Positions 32,853 to 43,444 are shown, numbered from the stretch's first letter. The stretch: 64,000 nt of DNA from Mesostigma viride (GCA_009746045.1 RPFO01000041.1:6465302-6529301), one strand, 5' to 3'. Notes: generated by a model from the sequence alone, not told the origin. Numbers and translations are program-made.

Positions 32853-33844
32853 TGAGACCCTATGCCACCCATCACGTCGTTGGTTAACCCGATACCAACC
32901 TCCCGCAATCCTCGACCCTGGGGAGCATTCCACCATCTCTTCGGAACGTTCACACCCATGCGAAGGAGGGTTTGTCCTCGAGGGCTTCCAGCAAAATTGG
33001 ATACCACACCCGCCGCTGACGCGGCCTTTTGTGCATACGGAATGTATCCGGCGTATTTAGAGCCTTCCATCACACTTGGCAACATACCCGCCAGACCCGA
33101 TACATGTCCCATCATGGGCGCCACCTGCGCCGTAGCCATTCTCCACGGATCGTTGGTCGTGTTAGCGTGAAATTGGTTGAAAACACCTAGAATTTCTCCG
33201 ACACCTGGCATTTCTTTATCGTGGAAAAATTTATATGCCGGCTTAGCCATGTGACTAGCAAGCAAGCCAACTTTCAAAGGAGAGTTGACGCCCCCCCACA
33301 AGTATTGCCCCCCTTTCTGCAGACCGCTCGTGACCCCGCCCACAAGTCCTCTTACACTCGGCTTCTTCATCCAATCAAACCACCCCGTCTTGCCACTCGG
33401 ACCCGCGTATCCGCCTATATCGTTCGACTCGTACGTCAGTCCCATGTTCGTGTCGGGGTGGATGACGCCGTTCACGAAATCCTGGAACGAGTACCGTTTC
33501 GGGATCAACACGAAGCTACCGGGCGCCAAACCCAACGGTGAGATGTGCGGGTTCGAGATAATGAGCTCGTCGGGAAGCACGCCATACTGTTCCGCGATGG
33601 ACTTCCACGTTTCCCCCTCCGCGACCACGTGTCCGCTCTTTTCGCCGTACACCCCTTTGCTCGGACTCGCGTACGTAGGCACGATATTCTGTTCGAAGGC
33701 CTTCTGAATGATGGCGTCCGGGTTGTTTTCTGCCGTCATCGGGGCGCTCTTCGTAAGCGTCGTGTCCGGCAGCAATCGGATGAGTCGCTCCACCAGTTCT
33801 GGCGGTATCGCTATGAGATTCCCTCCCGGGCCCATGGGTGCCAT
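32853..33844 (-). pseudogene. N-terminal part of a LysM-domain viral protein, cut by the 15.7-kb element
   Basis: From ATG 33844 some 330 codons remain before the insertion. Residues about 72-115 form a LysM domain (HVVAEGETWKSIAEQYGV, then DELIISNP and GSFVLIPK), a fold that binds N-acetylglucosamine polymers such as peptidoglycan or chitin. The rest is glycine/proline-rich with small hydrophobic patches. The frame presently runs 9 codons into the inverted repeat and stops at 32825. The continuation is 16498-17173. A TATA-like ATAGTATAACTCG precedes the start. A virion protein that contacts host wall or capsule glycans is a reasonable inference. Confidence 0.75.
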
Positions 33845-33888
33845 AGACGTCTCCAGTTTCGAGTTATACTATGACGAGAGACATAATT

Positions 33889-34197
33889 TTAGTCCTCCTC
33901 GCTGACTTTGATCGACAGCCGCATCCGCTTGCCGGAATCGAGAGACACGTATTGCGTCATCTTCTGCACCTTCTTCCGTCGCTCCTTGACGGGAGATTCG
34001 CACCGTTCCACAACGACTGGCGCAGGTCGCACGAGCGCACGAGGACTGACGTCATCTTCCGTATCCGTTTCCTCGGAGGGCTTCTCGAAGATCAGATCCC
34101 CGTGCCGGTTCATGGATACGGACCAGCCTTTGTTGACGCCGCACAGCACGATGTCGGAGATGTCGTCACTGTCGAGCGAAATGGACATTGGTCCCAA
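33889..34197 (-). CDS. Small hypothetical protein
   Basis: An intact frame of 102 codons upstream of the LysM gene on the same strand, 45 bases away. It has an acidic middle (EETDTEDDVS) and a basic, lysine/arginine-rich C-terminal half. No domain is recognised. The opposite-strand frame is also open, but this one has the more protein-like composition and viral spacing. Confidence 0.5.
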   Translation of the reverse strand: MGPMSISLDSDDISDIVLCGVNKGWSVSMNRHGDLIFEKPSEETDTEDDVSPRALVRPAPVVVERCESPVKERRKKVQKMTQYVSLDSGKRMRLSIKVSEED

Positions 34198-34272
34198 CTT
34201 GCGTAATGTTTCGTCCGTTAAAAAAAACGCGTTTCTGGACGAACATAAACTTTACTACATGTATACCGCGGA

Positions 34273-34530
34273 ATGAGTTCGACGGTGTTGAAGTCCAAAG
34301 TGGTGGACGCTAACGTCGTCCACGTGCAAAAGTTTATCCGGTTCGAATCTTCTGGAGACACTCTGAGCCGTATCAATCCTCTGGACATCGGCACGCACAG
34401 GATTTACTCGACGACGTACGATGGGCAACGTGTCATTTTCTTCCTGGAGCGCGGCGGACCGAACCCTATAATATCGGACTCCGATCCCACGTTCGTCGGA
34501 TACACCTACCTCGGCTGCATGTCCGCGTAA
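34273..34530 (+). CDS. Small hypothetical protein
   Basis: An 85-codon frame with ordered-looking alternation of hydrophobic and polar residues (RVIFFLERGG). It begins 76 bases from the divergent gene to its left, and the PCNA gene follows 52 bases downstream on the same strand. No family is recognised. Confidence 0.5.
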   Translation: MSSTVLKSKVVDANVVHVQKFIRFESSGDTLSRINPLDIGTHRIYSTTYDGQRVIFFLERGGPNPIISDSDPTFVGYTYLGCMSA

Positions 34531-34581
34531 CTTCGTTCGTTCTTATCGGCGGAATTCATTTCAGCGCGCGTTTCAGCGGCC

Positions 34582-35388
34582 ATGGAGTTCCGAACCGTGC
34601 AAGGATCGTCTGTCAAGATGCTCGTGGAGGTCCTAAAAGAGCTCACGAACGACGTGAACGTGTTTTTCGACAAAACCGGAGTTCGCATCGTGTCCTTCGA
34701 CCTTTCTCATGTGGCCCTTTTCCACGCTTTTATGGAGGCCGAGAAGATCGAGGAATACCGCTGCAACAAGCAGTACACGGTCGGGATCAGCCTGGTCAAC
34801 TTTTTCAAACTCATCAAGAACGTGTCTGTGAACGACGAGTTGGAGCTGAGGTTGAAGGAAGAGAACCTCGACGTCATGGAGATCACGATCCTAAACCGGG
34901 CCAAGAACACGAGGTGGTTCTACGAGATGAAACTGATGGACATCGACGACGATCTCATCGAGATCCCGGAGAAAGACTATATGACCTGCATCACGATGGT
35001 CAGCTCCGAATTCCAGAAGATCTGCCGCGACCTTTCCATCATATCCGACAAAGTGAGACTGCAGTGTCGAGGCGGCGAAATCACGCTCAGCTGCACGGGG
35101 GATATAGGCAACTGCCAGCTGGACATTGGGAAGGAACACCCCGAAGTGACGGTGAACATCGCGGGGGACAAGGAGATCGACGAGTGTTTCTCAGTCCGAT
35201 ACATGTGCACATTCTCAAAGGCGTCGGGACTTTGCAACAGTGTAGATATCTTTATTATGCCAGAATATCCGATGATCGTAAAGTACAAGATAGGAGACCT
35301 CGGAACGCTCATGTTCGCCCTGGCACCCCAGGTGGGCGAAGGCGCCGACGATGAGAACGCCCCTATGGATGAGAGTTCGGGGGAATGA
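34582..35388 (+). CDS. PCNA-like sliding clamp
   Basis: A processivity factor that encircles DNA and tethers the viral polymerase and other replication enzymes. Its 268 residues fit the usual 260 or so. Family features include the N-terminal MEFRTVQGSSVKMLVEVLKEL, GVRIVSFDLSHVALFHAFM (the DSSHVAL-type block), the interdomain region and the C-terminal MPMIVKYKIG-like stretch (here YPMIVKYKIGDLGTLMFALAP). An acidic tail of about 20 residues is added. The gene is intact. Its last 26 bases overlap the end of the convergent VLTF3 gene. Confidence 0.93.
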   Translation: MEFRTVQGSSVKMLVEVLKELTNDVNVFFDKTGVRIVSFDLSHVALFHAFMEAEKIEEYRCNKQYTVGISLVNFFKLIKNVSVNDELELRLKEENLDVMEITILNRAKNTRWFYEMKLMDIDDDLIEIPEKDYMTCITMVSSEFQKICRDLSIISDKVRLQCRGGEITLSCTGDIGNCQLDIGKEHPEVTVNIAGDKEIDECFSVRYMCTFSKASGLCNSVDIFIMPEYPMIVKYKIGDLGTLMFALAPQVGEGADDENAPMDESSGE

Positions 35389-36478
35389 ACGTCGAAGGGA
35401 TGAACTGCCAGTTCAGTTTGGCGCAGATCCCCTTCCACATCATGTCCTGACCCCACAACTTCTCGCGGCTCTTCAACAGAGGGAAATGCTCAATGAACTC
35501 GTCATACCCTAGAAGCTGACACATCTTGTGGATGGTATATGAATAATTCAAAAAGTTGCGCCTGTTCTTTGGACACACATCCTCAAACGGCTTTTGTATC
35601 ATGCGGAACATGTTTCTCAGCCTCTCCTCCTGATCCATGGTCATGGTCGGAGGCGGAGATCCTTGCAAAATGTGCGTGATCTGCACAGAGTGTTCGAAGT
35701 ACTTGGATAGCCTCAGTTTTCTCAGCACTTTGCGCACTTTTTTCGCGGTAATGTCCGACTTCACGACCCTCGCCTTCTTAAAGTCCTGACTCACGGCCTC
35801 GATCACCTCCTCGGGGATCGTGGACTTCTCTCGCGCGTGGAATTGAGCGATGCACTCGTTAAAGTGGTTGATCCGCTTGTAGCAGTAGTCCGCGTTGTCC
35901 ACTGGCGTGCCGTAGGGGCACGCGTCGATGCCGTCGTTGTGGGCGGGCTTCGCCTCGCCGCACCTGCTGCAAATCATGTCTCCGTGTGACTGGTCTTCGA
36001 CCATGTTCACGTCGCACTTGGAGCAAAAGCCGTACGCCACGGTCTCTGCGTGCAGAGGCCTGCGGATCTCGACGATCTTCGCCGGAAGGTAACGAAAACG
36101 GCTGATGAGTAGCATAAACTCGTCGTAGAGCTGACCCCTGGAAACCGCCTCTCCGGTATCGAGTTTCTCGTGCTTCACCTTCCGCTCGGACAGGAACCCG
36201 CGTTTCTGCGCCTCCTCGACCGTGACGGTGGACTCTTTCCCCGGTTCCGTGATCGTCACCCACCCGTCGGACACGAACTTCACCTTGCCCTTCCCCGTCG
36301 ACTGGAGAGCCGTGGTCGGACGTCTCGCTTCTCGTTTTCCGACCGCCGCCAGGTAGCGAGAGTACAGAGGAAGCACTTCGAGCATGAACTCCATCCTCTC
36401 CGTCTCCCTCTCCCCGTTCTGGGCGTCGAACCAATCCATGCACTCCTTCAGTTTGGCCTCGACGGTGGTCTTGTCCAT
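35363..36478 (-). CDS. VLTF3-like late transcription factor
   Basis: Homologue of the poxvirus VLTF3 family, a core late-gene transactivator of Nucleocytoviricota. Two CxxC pairs (FCSKCDV and ICSRCGE) make a zinc ribbon. They are followed by the conserved NHFNECIAQFHAREKSTIPEEV, YFEHSVQITHILQG, NFLNYSYTIHKM and KLWGQDMMWKGICAKLNW blocks in the usual order. The first ATG is at 36478. The frame stays open and protein-like for 31 more codons up to a TTG at 36571, so a longer or disrupted N terminus is possible. It is convergent with PCNA. Confidence 0.92.
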   Translation of the reverse strand: MDKTTVEAKLKECMDWFDAQNGERETERMEFMLEVLPLYSRYLAAVGKREARRPTTALQSTGKGKVKFVSDGWVTITEPGKESTVTVEEAQKRGFLSERKVKHEKLDTGEAVSRGQLYDEFMLLISRFRYLPAKIVEIRRPLHAETVAYGFCSKCDVNMVEDQSHGDMICSRCGEAKPAHNDGIDACPYGTPVDNADYCYKRINHFNECIAQFHAREKSTIPEEVIEAVSQDFKKARVVKSDITAKKVRKVLRKLRLSKYFEHSVQITHILQGSPPPTMTMDQEERLRNMFRMIQKPFEDVCPKNRRNFLNYSYTIHKMCQLLGYDEFIEHFPLLKSREKLWGQDMMWKGICAKLNWQFIPSTFIPPNSHP

Positions 36479-36570
36479 GACGACAAATAGCTCAGAAAAC
36501 TTTCGAGGCTCGAGCGCGTTCAACGGGGGAATAAATTTGTGGCCGCTGTAGATGTACTCGATCCTCCCCA

Positions 36571-36969
36571 ATGGCCTCCGCGACCGATATGACTACCGCC
36601 CCCGTTCCCGAGACGGCCGTCGCCGAACCCAAGGCGGTCGAACCGAAGCGCAAACGGGTCAAGCGAGAGCCAAAGGCCGAGCCACCCCCCTCCGCAGTCG
36701 TGGAGGCTCCTTCTTCCGACTCGGGATCCGAAGAGTCTGACGGAAAAAAGACCAAGAAGGCCCCTTACATGAGCACTTCCATCCCGAACCTGTCTGTCGG
36801 CGACGTGCGAAAGTGTCTCAACGAGATGAGGCGCGTGGGGTCAAAGATCGAGGCGAGTTACAAACTCGCGAACGGGTGGACGGCGGGAGACTTCGCCGTG
36901 AAGTACCTCATCGGCAGCTACACACCTTCGTCCAAGGAAAAGACGCCCGTCGACGATGCCGTCGCCTAA
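36571..36969 (+). CDS. Hypothetical protein with nuclear-localisation-like basic cluster
   Basis: A frame of 132 codons. The first half is low-complexity (A, P, E, S) with PKRKRVKREPK, which resembles a nuclear localisation signal. The second half is ordered, with DVRKCLNEMRRVGSKIEASYKL. It is divergent from VLTF3 and its start falls where that gene's possible upstream extension begins. The family is not recognised. Confidence 0.55.
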   Translation: MASATDMTTAPVPETAVAEPKAVEPKRKRVKREPKAEPPPSAVVEAPSSDSGSEESDGKKTKKAPYMSTSIPNLSVGDVRKCLNEMRRVGSKIEASYKLANGWTAGDFAVKYLIGSYTPSSKEKTPVDDAVA

Positions 36970-36991
36970 AATTGTGAAGACACTATAATAA

Positions 36992-37507
36992 ATGGACTTC
37001 GAACGCGAAATCGCCGGGGACCGCGGGACGATTCAAAACTTCGAAATCGGGAAGAAGATACAAATCCAACCACCGGGTAGGAAACAGAAGCTTTTTATGA
37101 GCCAGCGATACACGGAGCCTCCCCTTGTTTCCAACGGGGATTTCGACCGCTACCCGTGGCATTTTAGCCTTTCTAAGATCACAAACTACGGGTTCTTTTT
37201 GGCGATATCGGCCGCGTGTCTCATCGGACACGGCGTCGTGTTCTCGAATCACCACAAGACCTGGCAGGGTGTCCAGGGGGTGATTGGCGTGGCGTTCATG
37301 GCATGGACGTGGAAATACTACAGGGTGTACGCGCACGACAGGTGGGGGTCAATCAAGCCCCACGGGACATTGACGGGCGTGTTCGCGTACGGAGCGATGA
37401 CTATCGCCTTTATAACCCTGCACTATTACTGGTATTCTAGAAAGAAGAGCCAGACAGCAGTCCTAGGCGCCAGAGAACCCGTTGAGAGGGTTATCAACCA
37501 TGAATAA
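36992..37507 (+). CDS. Multi-pass membrane protein
   Basis: 171 codons with about 45 soluble N-terminal residues, then three hydrophobic stretches (FFLAISAACLIGHGVVF, VIGVAFMAWTW, FAYGAMTIAFITLHYY). It is followed by a short basic tail. ACACTATAATAA lies directly before the ATG, like other putative viral promoters. Probably an inner-membrane virion protein. No family is recognised. Confidence 0.6.
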   Translation: MDFEREIAGDRGTIQNFEIGKKIQIQPPGRKQKLFMSQRYTEPPLVSNGDFDRYPWHFSLSKITNYGFFLAISAACLIGHGVVFSNHHKTWQGVQGVIGVAFMAWTWKYYRVYAHDRWGSIKPHGTLTGVFAYGAMTIAFITLHYYWYSRKKSQTAVLGAREPVERVINHE

Positions 37508-37519
37508 AATAAGTCCGAT

Positions 37520-40043
37520 TCACTTCAAACACACGTTCAAGTACGGAATAAATCGGGGTTCTTTGAACGGAGTTTCTTCTATACGTGAATGCGGGAACAA
37601 GAGGCCGCTGGATGAGCGGCTTATAGGTCGTAGTGTTTACTCGTAGCTGTTTGGCTAGAGCTTTTGTGATTAGTAGATGCAATATAGTGCATGGTTGAAA
37701 AATGAATTAAATAAAATGTGCGTTCCGCGCTTGGGTTGATTATACCCGGGCGGAACGGGGCGTGAGGTGCAGTGCCCCTGAAAAGAACAACCTACGCATT
37801 ATTTAATACTAGCCGTGCAGATTCGGGATATTCTACCCCGGTCTGTACGGTTAGCGTCTTACTAGCATCCACTAAACATAAGGGTTTAATGACGTCAGTT
37901 AGCTAGGGATAAGGGAGGTTTTGCGACTAAAAGCCGCTCTGGCTGGTTTTGTCGGCCTCTTTCTTTGCTCGTTGTCGTTGCGGCGGCAGCCGCAGCTATG
38001 GGTGCTGCGGAGCAAAATCCCAAAAGCACTGGTTGCACTGGCCACTTGGCCAGTGGTGAGACTTCCAGTTGTTAACCGGCCAGGCGTAGTTCCTCGCTCG
38101 GTTAACTAAAAGAAAAGAAAATGATTACCTCCGGTCCGCACCTTTTCCCCAGCTTGGGGTCTTTGGTGGGCCGGATGCCGTGACAGGTGCTCAACTGTCG
38201 CTTGGTCGGCCCAGTGCGCGAGCTGGTGCTCCGTACCTGGGGATGCTTGCACCCCGGGTTGGAGCCGGATGGCTGGCACTGGCGACCCGTGTCTCGGTCC
38301 GCGGCCTGCGGCTTTTTCTTCGGAAATTGCTGCTGGCCAGCAAACTTTGCAATTGCCTTCCGCCGAGGGGGGGTGGTTGGGGCTGGGGACGGCGATGGGA
38401 AAAGCGCCTAAGCTAGAAATTTTTTCCCCACGCATAGAAACCTCGGGGGGAATGCGGTCTTGGCTGAACGGACTCTCGTTCAGCCAGGTGCCTGGGGCTG
38501 TGGCCTCGGGCATCCGGGCTGGCGGGGCCTGGGCTAGGTCCACGTTTTTTCTCGAAGCACCCCGGGTCTATGGGGAGACGGCCATAGCGGTACCGACTCG
38601 GGGCCCCGAGAGGGGTCATGATAGGCTGGCCGTGCGCAATCGCAGTGCAAATGCGCTGGGCCTTTTTGGGCCTGGCCATGCATCCACAGCCGCCGGGCAC
38701 ACGCCTCCCGATGTGGGGGGCTCCCGTTTTGCGGCAGGGCGGTCACTTGTGACAACGAGCAAGGTGGAGTGCGGCTTCAAGGGAAAGCCAGGGCGGGGGT
38801 GATTGGGCAACGTACTTCATGAAGGGCCTTGAACGGCGTGCCTCCGGGCATGTCAATTAGTGTCACATGTATGCTTCCACTTATTGTTTTAATGAAGATG
38901 CTGGTTTTTGTGGGAGCTACGTGGGACATGAATCGGGGTTCTTTGAACGGAGTTTCTTCTATACGTGAATGCGGGAACAAGAGGCCGCTGGATGAGCGGC
39001 TTATAGGTCGTAGTGTTTACTCGTAGCTGTTTGGCTAGAGCTTTTGTGATTAGTAGATGCAATATAGTGCATGGTTGAAAAATGAATTAAATAAAATGTG
39101 CGTTCCGCGCTTGGGTTGATTATACCCGGGCGGAACGGGGCGTGAGGTGCAGTGCCCCTGAAAAGAACAACCTACGCATTATTTAATACTAGCCGTGCAG
39201 ATTCGGGATATTCTACCCCCGGTCTGTACGGTTAGCGTCTTACTAGCATCCACTAAACATAAGGGTTTAATGACGTCAGTTAGCTAGGGATAAGGGAGGT
39301 TTTGCGACTAAAAGCCGCTCTGGCTGGTTTTGTCGGCCTCTTTCTTTGCTCCCCCCCCACCCACCCGTGTCTTGGTTGCCTCTAGGGCAACGTACTTCAT
39401 GAAGGGCCTTGAACGGCGTGCCTCCGGGCATGTCAATTAGTGTCACATGTATGCTTCCACTTATTGTTTTAATGAAGATGCTGGTGTTTGTGGGAGCTAC
39501 GTGGGACATGAACATCTTTTCATCCTCGGAAGGGTAGTGTGTCGTGATCACGACCTTGTCGTCGACGAGGTCGACCATCCTTAGAACCAAGCCCGCGAGG
39601 GCCGACCATTGAATCAATTTTCGGAACTTGAGACTTTTGACGCTTATATCGCAAGGAAGAGAATCCGACTCGTAGTTACTGTAGCCAATTTCCTCGATGC
39701 GCTCGACAATGAACTTGTCAACGGAGTCGTCGTCCAAACACCACTTGATATCCTCCCCCATGGCGTGGTCGCGGATCGCCAACTTCTCCATGGAAGACGC
39801 GAGGCGCTCGTCATTAAAGCCCAGGATGTGGGTCATGGGTCGCACGACGTGCGTTTTTCTGTCCTTTTCCATGTCACATATGCCCAGGACGGACTGATGA
39901 GGTCGCTGGCGGCCCACGATGTAGACGTCCCTGTCCCAGGGGCTTTTACTAGGAGGGAGAGAGGCGGCGATGGGTGCCTTTTTGTCCTTGGCAGCTACCG
40001 GAGCTGTCGTCGGAAACAACACGCGGCGGAATATCGAGACCAT
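37520..40043 (-). pseudogene. Unrecognised viral gene interrupted by a non-autonomous retroelement
   Basis: From ATG 40043 there are 177 codons down to about 39511. The frame is then interrupted by the 1.96-kb element and continues on the far side for about 10 codons, to a TGA at 37520-37522. The frame is kept exactly at the empty site. The protein has no domain I recognise; it contains PPSKSPWDRDVYIVGRQRP and a D/E-rich middle. The insertion is close to the C terminus, so a nearly full-length product with a foreign tail could still be made. Confidence 0.7.
37553..39512 (+). mobile_element. Non-autonomous split-direct-repeat retroelement, copy 1
   Basis: Same architecture as the two coding retrotransposons but without pol: A1 (37553 to about 37970), an 835-bp interior, B1 (38805-38935), A2 (38936 to about 39350), B2 (39385-39512). 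A1 starts TCGGGGTTCTTTGAACGGAG, closely like the coding elements' TCGGGGTTCTCTGAACATAG, and B contains TTGTTTTAATGAAG like their TTGTTTTAATAAAG. Recognition by the same recombinase is therefore likely. Interior frames overlap on both strands, are GC-rich and show no domain. No target duplication; AA is shared at the junction. A second, nearly identical copy lies at 55125-57085. Confidence 0.82.
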
Positions 40044-40115
40044 AAATATACCCTACAGTCCACAAAAAAGTTGTGCTCGTTTAATCCGGCGCTCGAATCA
40101 CGCATCAGAATACAA

Positions 40116-41129
40116 ATGATACGCGCGACACGACTTGTATGCACGCCGCGAGCGTTTCGGGATCGCATGGTACGGACACGGCTTCGATGCGTATGTCAGA
40201 CTCCCACGCCCTCCGTAAAAACCGTGATGTGCGACAAGTGGATCTGCGTAGGCGCTCCTATGCCGACACGGGGTACGAAGCTGCAAACCGTGAAGATATA
40301 CGGCGACGATTACGTTGTATACCGCTCTTCCTCCTGCGAGCTGCTCGTGTGCCGCGACGTTTGCCCCCATCGAGGGGCAAAACTCTCGCGCGGACACGCG
40401 GAGTCGGGAAACGCGATCCGATGCGCTTATCACGGCCTCTCGTGGGGGCCTGATAATAACCGCGAAAGTTACGTCACGACGCTCGTAGCGGATGACCTGT
40501 TGTGGGCAAACTTCGGAGAAGGGTATCAATTTCGCACCTCGCCGTATACGCCCGCGCACATAGGGCGGTATGCGGATACGGTCGAATGGACCATGAGCGG
40601 CCACCCGCAGGTGATCATCGAAAACATCATCGACACAGCGAGGGTCACGCCGCGAGAGTCTAGGCTACTTTTCCGCGATGATTGGTTCAAGTGCGCATCC
40701 GTGTATGATTTCGAGATAAACAATGCATGGATTTCGTTATTATGTTATTGGATAACTGGATTGCGCGGCGTGTCACAGCTTACAATCCAACACGAATTCG
40801 TAATCCCTTATACCGCCTCTATGACGATCTTCGCCTGTTCTACCCAGAGCTGTTCCATCATTCCCGTGGCGTCCCTTTTCTTTAGCGTCCTCCCCTTGGA
40901 GATGACGAAATCGAGGGTGATTGTACGGGCCGCTAGCCGGTCCCATATCACGCGGCCGTTGTCCCTCTTGCTGGCCATGTGGTACCTTTTGAGAGACGCG
41001 GGACTGGTCGAGACGATTGACACGGACTCGTTCCGCTGCAACCGTTTGCTTCGAGCAGACAACCTTGTAGCGCGATACAGGGAGAAGATGAAACGAGCGT
41101 ACAATTTTGACGACCTTGAGCGTTATTGA
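40116..41129 (+). CDS. Rieske [2Fe-2S] oxygenase-like protein with degenerate mononuclear iron site
   Basis: A 337-residue frame from ATG 40116. The Rieske cluster motif is complete: CPHRGAKLSRGHAESG then CAYHGLSWG (C-x-H and C-x2-H). Overall it resembles plant and algal pheophorbide-a-oxygenase-type proteins. In that family the non-haem iron is held by an N-x2-D-x2-H-x4-H motif. Here the matching stretch reads ENIIDTARVTPRES, with the aspartate kept but R and E in place of the two histidines. A hydrophobic stretch (ISLLCYWITG) follows, and the C-terminal segment IITRPLSLLLAMWYL-like (HITRPLSLLLAMWYL) may be membrane-associated. It may transfer electrons only, or be decaying. It is convergent with the next gene. 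Confidence 0.75.
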   Translation: MIRATRLVCTPRAFRDRMVRTRLRCVCQTPTPSVKTVMCDKWICVGAPMPTRGTKLQTVKIYGDDYVVYRSSSCELLVCRDVCPHRGAKLSRGHAESGNAIRCAYHGLSWGPDNNRESYVTTLVADDLLWANFGEGYQFRTSPYTPAHIGRYADTVEWTMSGHPQVIIENIIDTARVTPRESRLLFRDDWFKCASVYDFEINNAWISLLCYWITGLRGVSQLTIQHEFVIPYTASMTIFACSTQSCSIIPVASLFFSVLPLEMTKSRVIVRAASRSHITRPLSLLLAMWYLLRDAGLVETIDTDSFRCNRLLRADNLVARYREKMKRAYNFDDLERY

Positions 41130-41156
41130 CATCTCATGTCATTATACGAGAGAAGT

Positions 41157-42316
41157 CTACGACACGCCCATTCCGATTCCGCTGGTCTCCATGTCCGTGT
41201 CCGTCTCCTCGTCGCTCTCCATGTCCGCGCACATGCGACCACGGTTGAAGAGACGCGTCGCCCGGAGGGCCTGCTCCAAACGCCGCACGCTTTCGATTTC
41301 TCTCCTGAATCTCGGTCGGTTGCACAGTTGGCGGTATCCGAACGTGATGGCGAACGCGCTCCATCTCTCCTCGACGTTGTCCAGAATCGAGTCCAAATCT
41401 TTGGCCCCGAACGAGTGGTCGTTCGCAGCTCGAAACACCTTACAGACATACGCATGCAAGTCGGCGACGCTGGTTGTGTACGCGTACCGAACGGGATCTT
41501 CCGGGAGCAGGTTCGTTTGCGAGGCTCGAAACTTTCCTTTGTCTTGCCAGACACCACGAAATGGGCGCGGTCGTCGACGGTTTGGGCCCAGTCGAGGTCG
41601 AAAATCCGAGTTTCAGGAACGCGATGGACAGGGTCTTGCACCGTTCTGAAAGCGCCGAGGATCCACGAAAAGATTTGTTCCGTCGGGTACTTCGCGGAGT
41701 GCATGCGGAAGAAATTCCCAGCGGCCTCGTAACACACTTGCACGAACTCCCAACCGGGGCTGCACGTGCCCAGGATGTTGCCCTTTTCGTCGATCCGCGC
41801 TAACCGCTTCACATCACGCGCGAAGTTCTTGACGTCCTCGTCCTTCACGCCATACTTTTTCATCGTCCTCTTCATCATCCTCTCGCTTAAGGCGTAGTTT
41901 AACGGCCAGCCTTCGAAATGCTCGATGTCTTCGGACGTGACGACGCCGTCAGGTAGCGGGGTGATCAAGAGGTCGGAGTACGCCCCGACGTCCGCCCTTC
42001 CGTTGCTCGGGATCTCGAATACGGCGGAGACGATGGAGCGGGACGCTCCGAGTTTCTCCACGACGCGATGAGCGCATTCGATGCGGCGTTGGGCCCACGA
42101 GACCTTGGAGAGGGCGCGGAGGACGCACGTCATGGTTATGGCGTCCGCTACGAGATCCAAGTGACCATTGGGCCGGGTGTGCCTCACGCAGCGCTTGAAC
42201 ATGCTGGAGTGCTCCTCGAATACGTCCACGACTCGATTCACGCCGAGTCCGACTCGAAGGACATCGCAAACGCTGATGAACTGGTCCACGACGTACACGC
42301 TCTCCCACGACTCCAT
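41157..42316 (-). pseudogene. Unrecognised viral gene, one frameshift
   Basis: Start at ATG 42316 (MESWESVYVVDQF). About 260 codons run to near 41520, ending in SGKTKESFEPRKRT. Coding sense then moves one frame and continues with HAYVCKVFRAANDHSFG and LDSILDNVEERW to 41157, ending in an acidic tail (DEETDTDMET). The protein is mostly helical and has no domain I can name. The frame upstream of the ATG is open but arginine-rich and unlikely to be coding. Confidence 0.55.
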
Positions 42317-42522
42317 GGCTGAACTGCTGTGTGATGTTTCCGTGCCCCTCGACGATTTATACCGACCTTGGTCTACAGAGCGTCGCGCCACTATGGTTTG
42401 GCGCGGCGCCACGTTTTGAGCTTCTAGAAGCACCCGTTTGTCAGAGCGTGGTCTGGAACGTTCCGAACGGGTTAAAAGGCGCGGCGGCCCATCTTTGCAC
42501 CGGAGACTCCACACGCACCACC

Positions 42523-43409
42523 ATGGCGGACATTCACTGCCTTCTCCGCCATACCTTTACGCTTGGGCCAGGGTCCGAATGTTACTCTTTTAAACCCCAC
42601 GTCCCTCTAGCCGGCGAGAACACGATCCGCGTTTCGTTTCCGCACATACTCGTCAACGGCGCGGACGTCGTGCGAGCCATCACCGGGAGAGAGGCAGCCG
42701 GGAGATTCGCCAAGTGGGCCGCCACCCCCCACATAAAAACCTGGCCTCCGCTATCCAGAAGATCACGACGACGCCCTCGATCGTGGTCGATGCAGAGGGG
42801 TGCGGGTGGATCACCCCTGCGTTGTTGTGGTCGCTGGTGGGGTTCGTCCTTCCCGAGTTCACTGCCAGTCGCGAAATCGAATTGGCATCGTATGGCCACG
42901 CTGACCCGTTCTCTCTCATCGCAGAGATGCGTGTTTACATGCGCCGAATGGAGGAGGCGCACGACAACGTGCTGAAGAACGTCATGGACACGGAGAAGAG
43001 GTACATCTCTATGATGGACTCGATCCGAACGAACCTACCCGTGACGAACAACCAATCCGAAGACGTTCAGAAAGTGGTGTCTGCCCACGCGGACCTTTTC
43101 GCGACCGAGATCAAAGCTCGCCGAAACGAACTCGATTTCAAGTTGTGCATCGACGCGTGCGTCATGGCAGAGAAGATCATGCAACACATGAAGAGGACCG
43201 GGATCGCGAACGTCACCGAAGAGATGCAGGAGAAGGTCGGCGTCTCGCTCAAGGACATGCTCATGGCTGCCCTAGAAAGGACCCCTTCCGAACACTGGAA
43301 GTACGACAACTCGTTTCACCTAGACTTCCCTCTCGATCTCCCCGACATGACGTTGGACGAGATATTTAAGACTGAAACCGCGGAGGGTAAGGAAACTTGC
43401 GCTCAATAA
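42523..43409 (+). pseudogene. Unrecognised viral gene, one frameshift
   Basis: From ATG 42523 (MADIHCLLRHTF) to about 42740, then one frame over to 43409. The first part has an IRVSFPHILVNGADVVRAI stretch somewhat like BRO/KilA-N beginnings, which I cannot confirm. The second part is helical, with RRMEEAHDNVLKNVMDTEK and an ending rich in D and L. BRO-type proteins are common in large DNA viruses, but the resemblance is weak. TAAT-rich sequence follows the stop. Confidence 0.5.
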
Positions 43410-43444
43410 ATAATTGTTTATTAAAATTTTAATAAAGTTTCATT

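Noticed and set aside
36479..36571. Longer VLTF3 N terminus from a TTG start
   Set aside because: TTG is unlikely as a start in a eukaryotic virus; the ATG at 36478 is preferred, though the extra residues look protein-like.
38106..38543. 145-codon frame inside the non-autonomous element
   Set aside because: Overlapping frames on both strands are equally long and without domain; the pair of copies is too similar to judge selection.
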